From the NCBI RefSeq assembly GCF_000230975.2, contig NC_021172.1, positions 2,852,001-2,916,000 of the forward strand: a stretch of 64,000 nucleotides of DNA. Reading direction: 5' to 3'. This document shows, one piece after another, positions 38,101-46,343 of the stretch (the stretch's first letter is position 1; the number at the start of each line of letters is the position of its first letter). Under the pieces are notes generated by a model, which saw only the letters and a list, made by a program, of their open reading frames with translations, was not told the DNA's origin and did no database searches. The translations under genes and the position numbers were made by a program. The stretch is from Hyphomicrobium denitrificans 1NES1. GTDB taxonomy: Bacteria > Pseudomonadota > Alphaproteobacteria > Rhizobiales > Hyphomicrobiaceae.

Positions 38101-38427
38101 TCCAAGCTCGCGGCATCGCCGACTCAACTGCTCGCCGCCGTAGCGCCAGTAATCGAGGCCGCCGAGCAGGCGCACGAGAACCGCCTTCGAGCCTTTCACC
38201 GTCGCGTCGATGAACAGGTCGACCGACATCGGATGCCGGAGTGCGCTCAAACTGGCGACGCGCAGGCTCGGCCGCTCGGCTTTCGGCACGTCGCGGAACG
38301 CCGCGGCGGCCATCGCCAAGTCCGAGTCCGAAAACGACAGAACCAAGATATCCGCGGGTGAGAGCCCGAGGTCCTGCACGGCTGCAGCCTCGTCAAGCTC
38401 TCTGGCCTCACGAACAACGATATGCAT
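35143..38427 (-). CDS. cobN: Cobaltochelatase large subunit
   Basis: A 1094-residue subunit of the ATP-dependent CobNST chelatase that inserts cobalt into hydrogenobyrinate a,c-diamide. HLGAHGTLEWLPGKAVA, the YHDPNTPPRHSYVAFYLWL segment (positions about 36,900) and GAHGT-type motifs are diagnostic. It is somewhat shorter than the roughly 1,250-1,275 residues of the best-known CobN proteins. The ATG at 38427 shares a base with the cobW stop. The partner subunits cobS and cobT are not in the window. Confidence 0.96.
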   Translation of the reverse strand: MHIVVREARELDEAAAVQDLGLSPADILVLSFSDSDLAMAAAAFRDVPKAERPSLRVASLSALRHPMSVDLFIDATVKGSKAVLVRLLGGLDYWRYGGEQLSRRCRELGVALAIVPGDGRPDLRLAALSTLPSDDLAHLEALLDEGGIENTRAGLTALLARASGDTDAMPGVRAIPAYGIYRENLEKARGSAVIVFYRSHLLAGDVAPLDALADALEQRGLPATAIFLPSLKTPAAADWLRSELKKIAPAVIVNATAFAARDGEQTSPLDVADCPVLQVALTNAPQTLWERSQRGVSASDMAMHVVLPELDGRLFAGVVSFKESDDTTNDLGVSLLRHMPYDHGIAHVADLAAAWTRLRTMPRTERRVGLLLSTYPGRPDQIAHAVGLDGFESALRIVDRLKREGYGVADAPETARDVTDMLTAPETISWSLDAYKSAFRKLPQGFQDLVMSAWGAPEEDAFCVGGAFPFRAAHFENLIVGLQPERGQPQDRKAEYHDPNTPPRHSYVAFYLWLRHVAKIDALIHLGAHGTLEWLPGKAVAGSETCAPRAILGSLPLVYPFIVNDPGEAAQAKRRIAAVTLGHLPPPMTDAGISGPLSEVERLVDEFSSADGLDPRRRKSLSEQIVDAATRAGIAERCGLTTGMPAADALVCIDAFLCDVKELSIRDGLHVLNDAELDAIVRALDGKFIEPGPAGAPSRGRSDVLPTGRNLFSVDPRAIPTPTAWANGKRAAKAILERYVSDHGEWPRAIVLDLWGSATLRTGGEELATALALLGVRPAWDERSYRVTGVETEAVAELGRPRVDVTLRISGLFRDMFGAQLALFDTAVALVAQLREDASDNPLVECAKTEMHLDRIFGPADRSFGSGVMQLIDRGVWANQAELGASYIESSAHAYNADGTSAAAGNDFESRVKNADAFVHIQDHREIDLLTGGDFAAHEGGFAAAAASVGNGKVSLYHGDTGVPEAPRVRTLAEECARVVHGRAANPRWIDGQMRHGFRGAAEMAQSVDAAFAFAATAKVIDDGGFERLYQAYLGDPAVAAFIARENPAAIDAMRRRFDEAIARGLWHPRRNDIAMRPEGHAKPDHPSSREAAE

Positions 38428-39464
38428 CAGGTTTCGCCTGTCAAAGTTCGAACGATCGCGTCGCGGTCGAGACCTTTTTGTCCGATGACGACGAGGCGAC
38501 CGATGCGCGGCTCTTCCGGATGCCATGAGCGCTCGTAGCGCGTGTCAACGCGCGCTCCGACGCCCTGCAGCAGAAGTCGCATCGGCTTGCCGCCGATGGC
38601 CGCATAACCTTTAACGCGCAAAACGTCGTGCGCATTGGCGACGGCCTTGGCGCGCGATGCGAGATCGTCGGGAGAGGAAACTTCCGGAACATGGACGATG
38701 AACGTTTCGAAGTCGTCGTGATCGTGCTCGGCTTCGTTATCGTGGTGCGACGGGCGCGCTGCGAGATCGTCTTCAGCAGCGGCCGATAATCCGAGCAGGA
38801 CGCTTGCCGGCACCTGCCCTTCGCGCGCCGCAACGATCTTGATCGCGCGCGGTACCGTGCCCTTGATCTCTTCCGAGAGCGACTTGATCTCTTCATCCGA
38901 TAATAAGTCGGCTTTGTTCAACACAACGAGATCGGCGCAGAGAAGCTGATCCTGGTAGACTTCTTCCAACGGGTTTTCATGATCGACCGAAGGATCGGCC
39001 GCACGCTGTGCCGCGATCTTCTCCGGGTCGTCGACGAAGCGGCCGGCCCTGACCGCCGGTCCATCGACGACGGTCACGACGCCATCGACGGTTACGCGAT
39101 TGCGGATATCGGGCCACTCGAACGCCTTGACGAGCGGCTTCGGCAAAGCGAGACCCGACGTTTCGATGATGATGTGCTCGGGCGCAGGCTCACGCGACAA
39201 CAGCGCTTCGAGCGTCGGTATGAAATCGTCGGCAACCGTGCAGCAAATGCAGCCGTTGGTCAGTTCGACGATGTTCTCTTCCGGGCAATTTTCGATCCCG
39301 CATGAACGCAGAATCGTCCCGTCGACGCCAACGTCACCGAATTCATTGACGATCAGGGCCAAGCGGCGACCGTCGGCGGTTTCAATCGCGTGGCGGACAA
39401 GCGTCGTTTTTCCGGCGCCAAGGAATCCCGTGACAATCGTGACCGGAACTTTGCGTGCAATCAT
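38427..39464 (-). CDS. cobW: CobW GTPase (COG0523)
   Basis: A 345-residue G3E GTPase thought to deliver cobalt to the CobNST chelatase. Walker A is GFLGAGKT (residues 13-20), the metal-site motif is CICC (72-75), and ETSGLALPKP and VLNKADLL (NKxD) follow. A His-rich loop (HHDNEAEHDHDD) near residue 242 fits metal handling. It is the first gene of the cobW-cobN-cobG-cobH-cobI-cobJ run and lies downstream of the cobalamin riboswitch. Confidence 0.96.
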   Translation of the reverse strand: MIARKVPVTIVTGFLGAGKTTLVRHAIETADGRRLALIVNEFGDVGVDGTILRSCGIENCPEENIVELTNGCICCTVADDFIPTLEALLSREPAPEHIIIETSGLALPKPLVKAFEWPDIRNRVTVDGVVTVVDGPAVRAGRFVDDPEKIAAQRAADPSVDHENPLEEVYQDQLLCADLVVLNKADLLSDEEIKSLSEEIKGTVPRAIKIVAAREGQVPASVLLGLSAAAEDDLAARPSHHDNEAEHDHDDFETFIVHVPEVSSPDDLASRAKAVANAHDVLRVKGYAAIGGKPMRLLLQGVGARVDTRYERSWHPEEPRIGRLVVIGQKGLDRDAIVRTLTGET

Positions 39465-39640
39465 TGGGGTGCCCCCGATGCGAACATTTCAGATGTGAGC
39501 GACGGCTCCGCACACGCATGCGGATCGCATCACGAATTCGGCTTCGATAGTCTAAGGGAGCGCACCGGCCGGCGCGACGAGAGCTGCGTGTTGCATCTTA
39601 ACCTTTCCGCGCCCCACCGGCGCCGGTTCGAGTTGGCTGT

Positions 39641-39798
39641 CTGACGGCAGGTTTCCTGGCTCGCGGGTCGCGGCATCTGGCAACCTTCCCGGGATTTCCC
39701 AGTGGTACTTTTGCCATGTGCTCGCCGCCTACAGTTGCGGGGGCAGCTGCGGAGTTAAACCGCATTCCCTTCAAAACCCTCTTGCGAGGGACCGTCAG
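39641..39798 (-). promoter_or_regulatory. Cobalamin (adenosylcobalamin) riboswitch
   Basis: On the minus strand the sequence carries the B12-box GAGCCAGGAAACCTGCC near its 3' end, GCCCCCGCAACTGTAGGCGG in the core, and a closing P1 stem in which CTGACGG (39792-39798) pairs with CCGTCAG (39641-39647). These are hallmark blocks of the class I cobalamin riboswitch. It sits 177 bases upstream of cobW, so cobalamin should repress the cobW-cobN operon. The region between aptamer and cobW contains the palindrome CCGGCGCCGG, which could be part of the expression platform. Confidence 0.95.
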
Positions 39799-39870
39799 CA
39801 CAATCGATAAGTGACCCCCTGTGCTTCGTCAATCGCCCAGCGTGCCTCAGACGTCGTTCGAAAGCCCATT

Positions 39871-40395
39871 ATGTCCGATCAAATGCTGCCGCCGCTGACG
39901 CTGATCCTGGGGGGTGCCCGGTCCGGCAAAAGCTCTTATGCCGAAGGTCTTTTAACGGCGTTGCCGGTGCCGTGGGCGTACATTGCGACGGCTGAAGCCT
40001 TCGACGACGAAATGCGGCGCCGCATCGAGCACCATCAAGCACGGCGCGGAGCCGGTTGGATTCAATACGAAACGCCGCTGGACATCGCAGCGACGCTTTC
40101 GGGCGACGCTGCCGATCAGCCGTGCCTCGTCGATTGCCTGACACTGTGGCTGTCGAACCTGATGCATGCCGACCGGAATATTGCGCACGAAACGGACAAT
40201 CTTGTCGGCGCGCTGTCCAAACGTTCCGCACCCTGTATCATGGTATCGAACGAGGTCGGGCTCGGGATTGTGCCCGATAATGATCTGGCGCGGCTGTTCC
40301 GCGACGAGGCGGGCCGGCTCAATCAGCGCATCGCGGCGGTCGCCGATTGCGTCGTGTTTGTCGCTGCCGGATTGCCGATGACTTTGAAAGGTTGA
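39871..40395 (+). CDS. cobU: Adenosylcobinamide kinase / guanylyltransferase
   Basis: A 174-residue bifunctional enzyme (CobP in the Pseudomonas naming) that phosphorylates adenosylcobinamide and adds GMP. The P-loop is GGARSGKSS (residues 14-22), AYIATAEAFDDEMRRRIEHH carries the guanylylated histidine, and CLTLWLSN and VSNEVGLGIVP are family motifs. ATG 39871 gives the normal length; a longer in-frame start is upstream. It is divergent from the riboswitch-controlled operon and starts cobU-cobO. Confidence 0.95.
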   Translation: MSDQMLPPLTLILGGARSGKSSYAEGLLTALPVPWAYIATAEAFDDEMRRRIEHHQARRGAGWIQYETPLDIAATLSGDAADQPCLVDCLTLWLSNLMHADRNIAHETDNLVGALSKRSAPCIMVSNEVGLGIVPDNDLARLFRDEAGRLNQRIAAVADCVVFVAAGLPMTLKG

Positions 40396-40397
40396 CC

Positions 40398-41021
40398 ATG
40401 AGCACCACACCCACCCCTGTGACCGATGACGCCGAGCGCCACAAGTCAAAAATGGCGAAGCGCAAGGCCGTGCAGGACGCCGAGGTCGCGAGCAAGACGA
40501 TCGAAAAAGGCGTGCTGCTCGTTCATACTGGACCCGGCAAAGGAAAATCGACGGCAGCGTTCGGGCTCGCTCTGCGCGCTCTCGGTCACGGCTGGCGCAT
40601 TGGCGTCGTTCAGTTCATCAAGGGCGCGTGGCAGACAGGCGAGCGCGATGCGCTGATGCGCTTCGGCGATCAGGTCTCCTGGCACACGATGGGCGAAGGC
40701 TTCACCTGGGAGACGCAGGATAAAGCACGCGATATCGCGGCTGCGACGCGCGCCTTCGCGAAAGCGCGCGAACTAATGGCCGATCCGACGATACGCCTTC
40801 TGATTTTGGACGAATTGAACATCGCGCTACGCTACGACTATCTGCCGGTCGACGAGGTTGTCGAGGCGCTTCGCAACCGGCGCAGCGATCTGCATGTCGT
40901 CGTCACGGGACGGAACGCGAAGCCGGAACTCATGGCGATTGCCGACGGCGTCACCGACATGGGCGCCGTCAAGCACCACTTCGCGGCGGGCATCAAGGCG
41001 CAGGAAGGCATCGAGTTTTAG
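40398..41021 (+). CDS. cobO: Corrinoid adenosyltransferase (CobA/CobO type)
   Basis: A 207-residue ATP:corrinoid adenosyltransferase that attaches the adenosyl ligand. The P-loop is HTGPGKGKSTAAFG, followed by GVVQFIKGAWQTGER, WETQDKARD, LDELNIALRYDYL and VVVTGRNAKPEL. The ATG comes two bases after the cobU stop, so the genes are coupled. Confidence 0.96.
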   Translation: MSTTPTPVTDDAERHKSKMAKRKAVQDAEVASKTIEKGVLLVHTGPGKGKSTAAFGLALRALGHGWRIGVVQFIKGAWQTGERDALMRFGDQVSWHTMGEGFTWETQDKARDIAAATRAFAKARELMADPTIRLLILDELNIALRYDYLPVDEVVEALRNRRSDLHVVVTGRNAKPELMAIADGVTDMGAVKHHFAAGIKAQEGIEF

Positions 41022-41102
41022 TGAGGTCCGGTCCTGCACAAGTTTGCCTAGTCTTCAGCTCTTTCTTTCGCCAAGCATTTTGGCAGGCCACCCGCCTGGT
41101 GC

Positions 41103-41141
41103 TTCACCCCACCCCTAACCCCTCCCCGTCAAGGGGAGGGG
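41103..41141. repeat. GC-rich palindromic (REP-like) element
   Basis: A perfect nine-base inverted repeat, CCCCTCCCC/GGGGAGGGG around GTCAA, preceded by CACCCCACCCCTAA. Dispersed elements of this wording are common in Rhizobiales intergenic regions. Only one copy was seen in the window, between cobO and cobQ. Confidence 0.6.
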
Positions 41142-41209
41142 AATAGGCGGGACGGGTTTCTCATGATGGAATGCCGTTTGCGGCAGTCCGTAAAATTTTG
41201 AGGAAAGAT

Positions 41210-42682
41210 ATGCCGGCGCGGGCGTTGATGTTTTCAGGCACCGGCTCGGATGTCGGCAAGTCGCTGATCGTCGCCGGGCTCTGTCGCCTGTTCGCCAATC
41301 GCGGCACCCGTGTCGTGCCGTTCAAACCGCAGAACATGTCGAACAATGCGGCGGTAACGGCGGACGGCGGCGAGATCGGCCGTGCGCAGGCGTTGCAGGC
41401 GCGGGCCGCACGCGTTGCACCGTCGGTGCACATGAACCCTGTGCTGTTGAAGCCGCAGAGCGAGACGGGTGCTCAGATCATCGTGCAAGGGCGAATGGCT
41501 GGCTCGGCGGGCGCACGCGAATTTCAAACGAAAAAGCGCGATCTCATGTCGGCCGTGCTTGGTAGCTTCGCGCGCCTCAAAGCTGATGCCGATCTCATCC
41601 TCGTTGAAGGTGCGGGCAGCGCATCAGAGATCAATCTTCGCGCTAATGACATCGCCAACATCGGATTTGCGCGTGCTGCGGACGTTCCGGTCGTCTTGAT
41701 CGGCGACATCGACCGGGGCGGCGTCATTGCGAGTCTCGTCGGCACGAAACACGTTCTCGATCCCGGCGACGCGGCGATGATCCGTGGCTTTATCGTCAAC
41801 AAAATGCGCGGCGATGCCTCGCTGTTTGCGGACGGGATGGCCGCAATCGAGCGCCTGACGCAATGGGTGCCCATCGGGCTCGTTCCATATTTTGATGAAG
41901 CACGAAAACTCCCTGCCGAGGATGCGCTTGGGCTGCGTGATCTATTGAAATCATGCTCGTCCGAACGGGTCGGAAAACTGATGATCGCAGTGCCGATGCT
42001 GCCGCGCATCTCGAATTTCGATGATCTCGATCCGCTCAGGAATGAGCCTAACGTCAGCGTCGAACTTGTTGATCGAGGACGTCCCATTCCCGCCGACACC
42101 GATCTTATTCTGCTTCCAGGCTCGAAAGCGACGATCGACGATCTTGCAGTTTTGCGCGCCGAAGGTTGGGACATCGATATCAAAGCGCACGTGCGTCGCG
42201 GTGGCCGCGTGCTCGGGCTTTGCGGCGGCTATCAGATGCTCGGCAAATATATTTCCGACCCGCACGGCATCGAAGGGCCGGCCCGCAGCGTCGAAGCTCT
42301 CGGGCTGCTCGATGTCGAGACGGAGCTTGGATCAGAGAAAAGGCTGGCGAACGTCGAAGGTACGCTTTATGCATCCGGCGCGGCCTTCACTGGTTACGAA
42401 ATGCACGTCGGCAAAACGACCGGCTCCGATCTCGATCGGCCGTTTCTGACGTTTACGGATGGGCGACACGACGGCGCCGTCTCACGGAATGGGCGCGTTG
42501 CAGGGTGCTACGTCCATGGATTGTTTTCGTCCGACGCTGCGCGCGCGGCGTTTCTTTCCAAGCTTGGTACTGAACCGTCGGGAGAAAGCTACGAGGCTCT
42601 CGTCGATGGCGTGCTGGATCGCCTGGCCGAGCACTTGGCTGAGCACATCGATATCGACTGCCTGCTTACACTTGCGAGATAA
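41210..42682 (+). CDS. cobQ: Cobyric acid synthase
   Basis: A 490-residue glutamine-dependent amidotransferase that amidates side chains b, d, e and g of adenosylcobyrinate diamide. [20 protein letters not shown] is the P-loop region, [24 protein letters not shown] follows, and the C-terminal amidotransferase has [12 protein letters not shown] as nucleophile motif. The start at 41210 is preceded by AGGAAAG; an ATG at 41171 lacks this. It is separated from cobO by a palindromic repeat and overlaps cobD tail-to-tail by 17 bases. Confidence 0.96.
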   Translation: MPARALMFSGTGSDVGKSLIVAGLCRLFANRGTRVVPFKPQNMSNNAAVTADGGEIGRAQALQARAARVAPSVHMNPVLLKPQSETGAQIIVQGRMAGSAGAREFQTKKRDLMSAVLGSFARLKADADLILVEGAGSASEINLRANDIANIGFARAADVPVVLIGDIDRGGVIASLVGTKHVLDPGDAAMIRGFIVNKMRGDASLFADGMAAIERLTQWVPIGLVPYFDEARKLPAEDALGLRDLLKSCSSERVGKLMIAVPMLPRISNFDDLDPLRNEPNVSVELVDRGRPIPADTDLILLPGSKATIDDLAVLRAEGWDIDIKAHVRRGGRVLGLCGGYQMLGKYISDPHGIEGPARSVEALGLLDVETELGSEKRLANVEGTLYASGAAFTGYEMHVGKTTGSDLDRPFLTFTDGRHDGAVSRNGRVAGCYVHGLFSSDAARAAFLSKLGTEPSGESYEALVDGVLDRLAEHLAEHIDIDCLLTLAR

Positions 42683-43640
42683 GCGCGAGCCCGAGAAGAA
42701 TTGCGATCATTAGTGCCGACGCCGCGCCTGAGAGCCGGAGCGCGCGATAAATGTCTGCGGCCGTCGCCTCGCGGTGTCCGTCTCCCATGTAGGCATCCTC
42801 CACTGGTGTTGTGCCGTAGGTTTTCGGGCCGTTGAGTTTGAGGCCGAGCGCTCCGGCCATTGCACTTTCCGGCCAGCCGGCATTCGAGGAGCGATGATGC
42901 CGTGCGTCGCGGCACATCGCGCGCAATGCGCTTTGCGTAGAGCCGTTTGGCACAAGCCGAGCTGCGAGAGCGAACAGCAATCCGGTCAACCGCGAAGCGG
43001 GCAGGTTGACGAGATCATCGAGGCGCGCGGCCGCCCAACCGAATGCCTCGTGACGCGGTGTACGATGGCCGATCATGCTGTCTGCGGTATTGATGGCCTT
43101 ATAGGCGGCGAGGCCGGGGAGCCCCAGAACCGCGAACCAGAAGACGGGCGCCGTGACACCGTCGGACGCATTCTCCGCGAGGCTTTCAATGGCCGCGCGG
43201 GCGACACCGTGTTCGTCGAGCGTTTGCGGATTGCGGCCGACGATACGGCCGACCGCGGTGCGCGCAGTTTCGAGCCCATCCCTTTCAAGGGTTCGTGCAA
43301 CATCGCGGACGTGTTCATAGAGGCTGCGGCTGGCGAGCATAGTCGATGCAAGCAACGCAAGTACCAGATTTCCGACCCAGGTCGAGGCAAGCGCGCTTTG
43401 GGTCAGCCACGCGACACCGGCAGGGATTGCGATAATGAGCAGAAGCGCAAGCATGCCAGACACTTTGCGCGCGCTTACATTCTCCTCGTCACGATTGAGG
43501 TCGCGATCGAGCTTGCCAATCAGCGCGCCGATCCAGGTGACCGGATGTCCGATGATCTTATAGAGGCGCTGTGGATACCCGAACGCGGCTTCAAATCCGA
43601 GCGCGGCGACAAGAATAACCAACGTCGTCGCGACCGACAT
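42666..43640 (-). CDS. cobD: Adenosylcobinamide-phosphate synthase (CbiB/CobD)
   Basis: A 324-residue integral membrane protein that couples aminopropanol phosphate to cobyric acid. [23 protein letters not shown] is the CbiB start, and [19 protein letters not shown] and [16 protein letters not shown] are signature motifs. About five membrane helices are evident. ATG 43640 is preferred over TTG 43667. It follows the bluB-cobA gene in the same direction after 46 bases. Confidence 0.94.
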   Translation of the reverse strand: MSVATTLVILVAALGFEAAFGYPQRLYKIIGHPVTWIGALIGKLDRDLNRDEENVSARKVSGMLALLLIIAIPAGVAWLTQSALASTWVGNLVLALLASTMLASRSLYEHVRDVARTLERDGLETARTAVGRIVGRNPQTLDEHGVARAAIESLAENASDGVTAPVFWFAVLGLPGLAAYKAINTADSMIGHRTPRHEAFGWAAARLDDLVNLPASRLTGLLFALAARLVPNGSTQSALRAMCRDARHHRSSNAGWPESAMAGALGLKLNGPKTYGTTPVEDAYMGDGHREATAADIYRALRLSGAASALMIAILLGLALISQV

Positions 43641-43686
43641 GACCGCTATCCAGCTTTCGATGGGCAATGGCGAGATTTCATTCCAC

Positions 43687-45183
43687 TCAGCTTGCTATCG
43701 GCAATCCGCCGAGAACCGAAGCAAGAGTGCTCGCCTGCTCCGCCGCGTCCGCGGTGGTCGCATAGCGCAGCGCTTCGCCGATCATGACGAGCACAGGTCC
43801 CTCGGGATGAGCAGCGTCGAGTTCCGCAGCGATCGCACCTACCGATGACAGGAAGACTCGTTCGTCCGAACGTGTTGCGTTCGCGACAGCGATGGCCGGC
43901 GTCTTCGGATCGAGCCCGTGCGAAATCACGGCCTCGGTCAGCTCTGCGAGCGTGCGTTTCGGCATATAGACCACGGTCGTGGCGGCATTGTCCGCAATCG
44001 CGCCCCAATCAATATCGGAGGGTAGATGGCCGCGCCTGTCGTGCGCCGTGATGAACTGCAGTCGGCGCGCATAATCGCGATGCGTCAGCGCCACCTTCAG
44101 ACCTGCGGCCGCGCCCTGGGCCGAGGTCACGCCCGCAACGACAGAAATGGGGACGCCGGCGTCCTGGCATGCAGCGATCTCTTCGCCTGCCCTGCCGAAG
44201 ATCAACGGATCGCCGGACTTGAGGCGAACGACCTTGAGACCTTCGCGCGCCAATCGGATCATCTCGGCATTGATGTCGGGCTGCTTGCACGACTTTCGGT
44301 ACCCGCGCTTGCCGACGTCGATCAGCTTCGCACCGGGGCGGACGCAGGAGAGAATGGGCTTGGCGACAAGGTCGTCGTAGAGCACCGCGTCGGCCGATTG
44401 CAGAGCACGCAAGGCTTTGATAGTCAGAAGGTCCGGATCACCGGGACCGGCGCCGACGAGCGTCACCGACCCCGCCGACGCTCTACTGGGATGATTTGCA
44501 TCGTTCGCGCGGACAGCTTTGCTCTGCGATCCCAATTCAGAATAACGTGTTTCGAACGGCGTGCGCGGCTGCCATCCGAGACGTTCGAGTTCCGGGTCGA
44601 GGTGCTCTTCCTCAGGCCAGCCGAGAAGCAGATAGCCGATGAACTTCCAATGTTTCGGAGCGCCGAGCGCTGCCGAAATCGCGGTCGGATCGACGATCGA
44701 TACCCAGCCCAAACCAAGCCCAGCTTCGCGCGCGGCCAGCCACAGCATCGTCACCATGCAGGCGCACGAGCTTTCGAGGGTTTCAGGCATCGTCTGACGG
44801 CCGAGCCCATGACCCTGCCCTGCATGATGATCGCAGAAAACCGCGAGGTGGACGGGCGCCGCATCGAAACCGGCGAGCTTCAATTTGTTGTAGAGGCTGG
44901 CTTGCTCGCCATCGTAGACGTCGGCCGATTTACGGCGCTCCGCCTCGAAGTTTCGAACGACCGCGGCGCGAACCCCCGCATCTTTGACATTCACGATGCG
45001 CCAAGGCTGGCTGTTGCCGACGGATGGCGCGAGATCGGCAAGGCGCAGCAGCCGGTCGATCAGAGCGTCAGGCACGGGCTCCTTTCTGAACCGCCGTACG
45101 TCACGGCGCCAGCGGATCAGCTGCTCTAGGGATACCGGAGCGGCCTGCCCGAACATTGAATTTTCAGAATCGCGAGATGTCAT
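43687..45183 (-). CDS. BluB-CobA fusion: DMB synthase + uroporphyrinogen-III C-methyltransferase
   Basis: One 498-residue open frame carries two cobalamin enzymes. Residues about 16-213 are BluB, the nitroreductase-fold flavoenzyme that turns reduced FMN into 5,6-dimethylbenzimidazole (RWRRDVRRFRKEPVPDALI, APSVGNSQPWR, GLGLGWVSIVDP). Residues about 239-488 are CobA/SUMT, making precorrin-2 from uroporphyrinogen III (VTLVGAGPGDPDLLTIKALR, VVRLKSGDPLIFGRAGEE, VAGVTSAQGAAAG). A 25-residue polar linker joins them. The frame is continuous, so it is a genuine fusion unless there is a sequencing error. It encodes the first committed step of the corrin branch and the last ligand step in one polypeptide. 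ATG 45183 is used. Confidence 0.92.
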   Translation of the reverse strand: MTSRDSENSMFGQAAPVSLEQLIRWRRDVRRFRKEPVPDALIDRLLRLADLAPSVGNSQPWRIVNVKDAGVRAAVVRNFEAERRKSADVYDGEQASLYNKLKLAGFDAAPVHLAVFCDHHAGQGHGLGRQTMPETLESSCACMVTMLWLAAREAGLGLGWVSIVDPTAISAALGAPKHWKFIGYLLLGWPEEEHLDPELERLGWQPRTPFETRYSELGSQSKAVRANDANHPSRASAGSVTLVGAGPGDPDLLTIKALRALQSADAVLYDDLVAKPILSCVRPGAKLIDVGKRGYRKSCKQPDINAEMIRLAREGLKVVRLKSGDPLIFGRAGEEIAACQDAGVPISVVAGVTSAQGAAAGLKVALTHRDYARRLQFITAHDRRGHLPSDIDWGAIADNAATTVVYMPKRTLAELTEAVISHGLDPKTPAIAVANATRSDERVFLSSVGAIAAELDAAHPEGPVLVMIGEALRYATTADAAEQASTLASVLGGLPIAS

Positions 45184-45308
45184 CGACAAAGGTTACCCGG
45201 CTCAGACCAGTCGTCAGAGTCTAAAACGCTCCTATAGCATCTTTGGTCCGGGGACAGAGAGGCCCGAGGTCGCAATCGCCCGGGCCAATCCCAAGAAATT
45301 GTTGGGAT

Positions 45309-46337
45309 TTACGAACCCGCATCCTCGAGCATGTCCGCCTGTTTTTTCATCAGGCTGGTAACTTTCGCGGGCGGAATTTCAAATTCCCAGCCGCTAACCA
45401 ACGCGGACATGGCGTCGGCGTCCTTTTTGGCATCGCCTTGGCCGGTGGGAATGATCGAAACCCAGGCCTGTTTGCCGTCGGATTTCAGATCGAGTTCGAC
45501 TTTCAGGCCCTTGTCGGTCTCGAACGTCGCTTTGCCGGCGGTCTTCATCGTGTCGGATGGATTGGCCTTACGCACGTTGAGGAAATCGACGTAACTTGCG
45601 GACTCGATGATCTCATCAACCGAGTTCACGTATTTGAGCTTCTTGCCGGCCGGCATCTGGCTGAGCTTGAAACTCTTGCCGTCAGCGTCTCGCTCGATTG
45701 TATACGCAGGCTCTCCAGCGACTTCGATCGATGCCGTCTTAATCGTATCGGTCGGCACGTCGACGACCCGCGTCTTAGCCCAGTCCTTGAGCTGCGCCGA
45801 GCCGTCGATCGCGCGGTCGGCGAGCCAAGTTTGCGTTTCGCCGGGACGGCGCACGTAGGTTCCGCTCTTACTCGCGCCGAAGGCATCGTTTTTCTTGTTG
45901 CCGACGATGATTTCGCCGACCGGTGCGCCGCCCGCATCGAGGAAACGGATAAGTCGCGCGGTCGATCCGCTCTGCTTCGGATCGGTGAGGCCCAGCAAGG
46001 CGAGCCGGTCTTTCCTGGCCGTCTTGCGCTCGACGAGGGAAGCCTGCGACGCCGAGACCATCAGCGTGCGGATCGCATCCACATTGGCCGGATAATTTTC
46101 CTGGCTCGGAATGATCCACTTGCCGTCTTGATTGGTGAGCTTCAGGACCTTGCCGCCTTGCTCGATCTCGATGGAGGCAACCTTGTCACCAGACGTTTTG
46201 AGAGTCGGCAGCATGGCTTCGCTTTTGCCGTTCGAGACGGTCCAGGGCTGCGTCGTCACGTAGGCCGATATGGCGACGGCAAGCGAGATAACGGCGACGA
46301 CGAGCAGGGTCGCAAAATTGCGCGGCTTCATTTCCAT
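45309..46337 (-). CDS. DUF4340 protein
   Basis: A 342-residue protein with one N-terminal membrane anchor (FATLLVVAVISLAVAISAYV) and a periplasmic region with repeated LTNQDGKWIIPSQENYPAN-type beta modules (here KLTNQDGKWIIPS and later KSFKLSQMPAGKKLKYV), matching DUF4340. It is last gene of a four-gene unit with a Gld-type ABC transporter, six bases after gldG, so it is a probable exported partner. Function unknown. Confidence 0.82.
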   Translation of the reverse strand: MEMKPRNFATLLVVAVISLAVAISAYVTTQPWTVSNGKSEAMLPTLKTSGDKVASIEIEQGGKVLKLTNQDGKWIIPSQENYPANVDAIRTLMVSASQASLVERKTARKDRLALLGLTDPKQSGSTARLIRFLDAGGAPVGEIIVGNKKNDAFGASKSGTYVRRPGETQTWLADRAIDGSAQLKDWAKTRVVDVPTDTIKTASIEVAGEPAYTIERDADGKSFKLSQMPAGKKLKYVNSVDEIIESASYVDFLNVRKANPSDTMKTAGKATFETDKGLKVELDLKSDGKQAWVSIIPTGQGDAKKDADAMSALVSGWEFEIPPAKVTSLMKKQADMLEDAGS

Positions 46338-46343
46338 CCCTCC

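Noticed and set aside
39598..39801. A short minus-strand open frame in the riboswitch
   Set aside because: The sequence is explained by conserved riboswitch blocks, and the peptide has no coding features.
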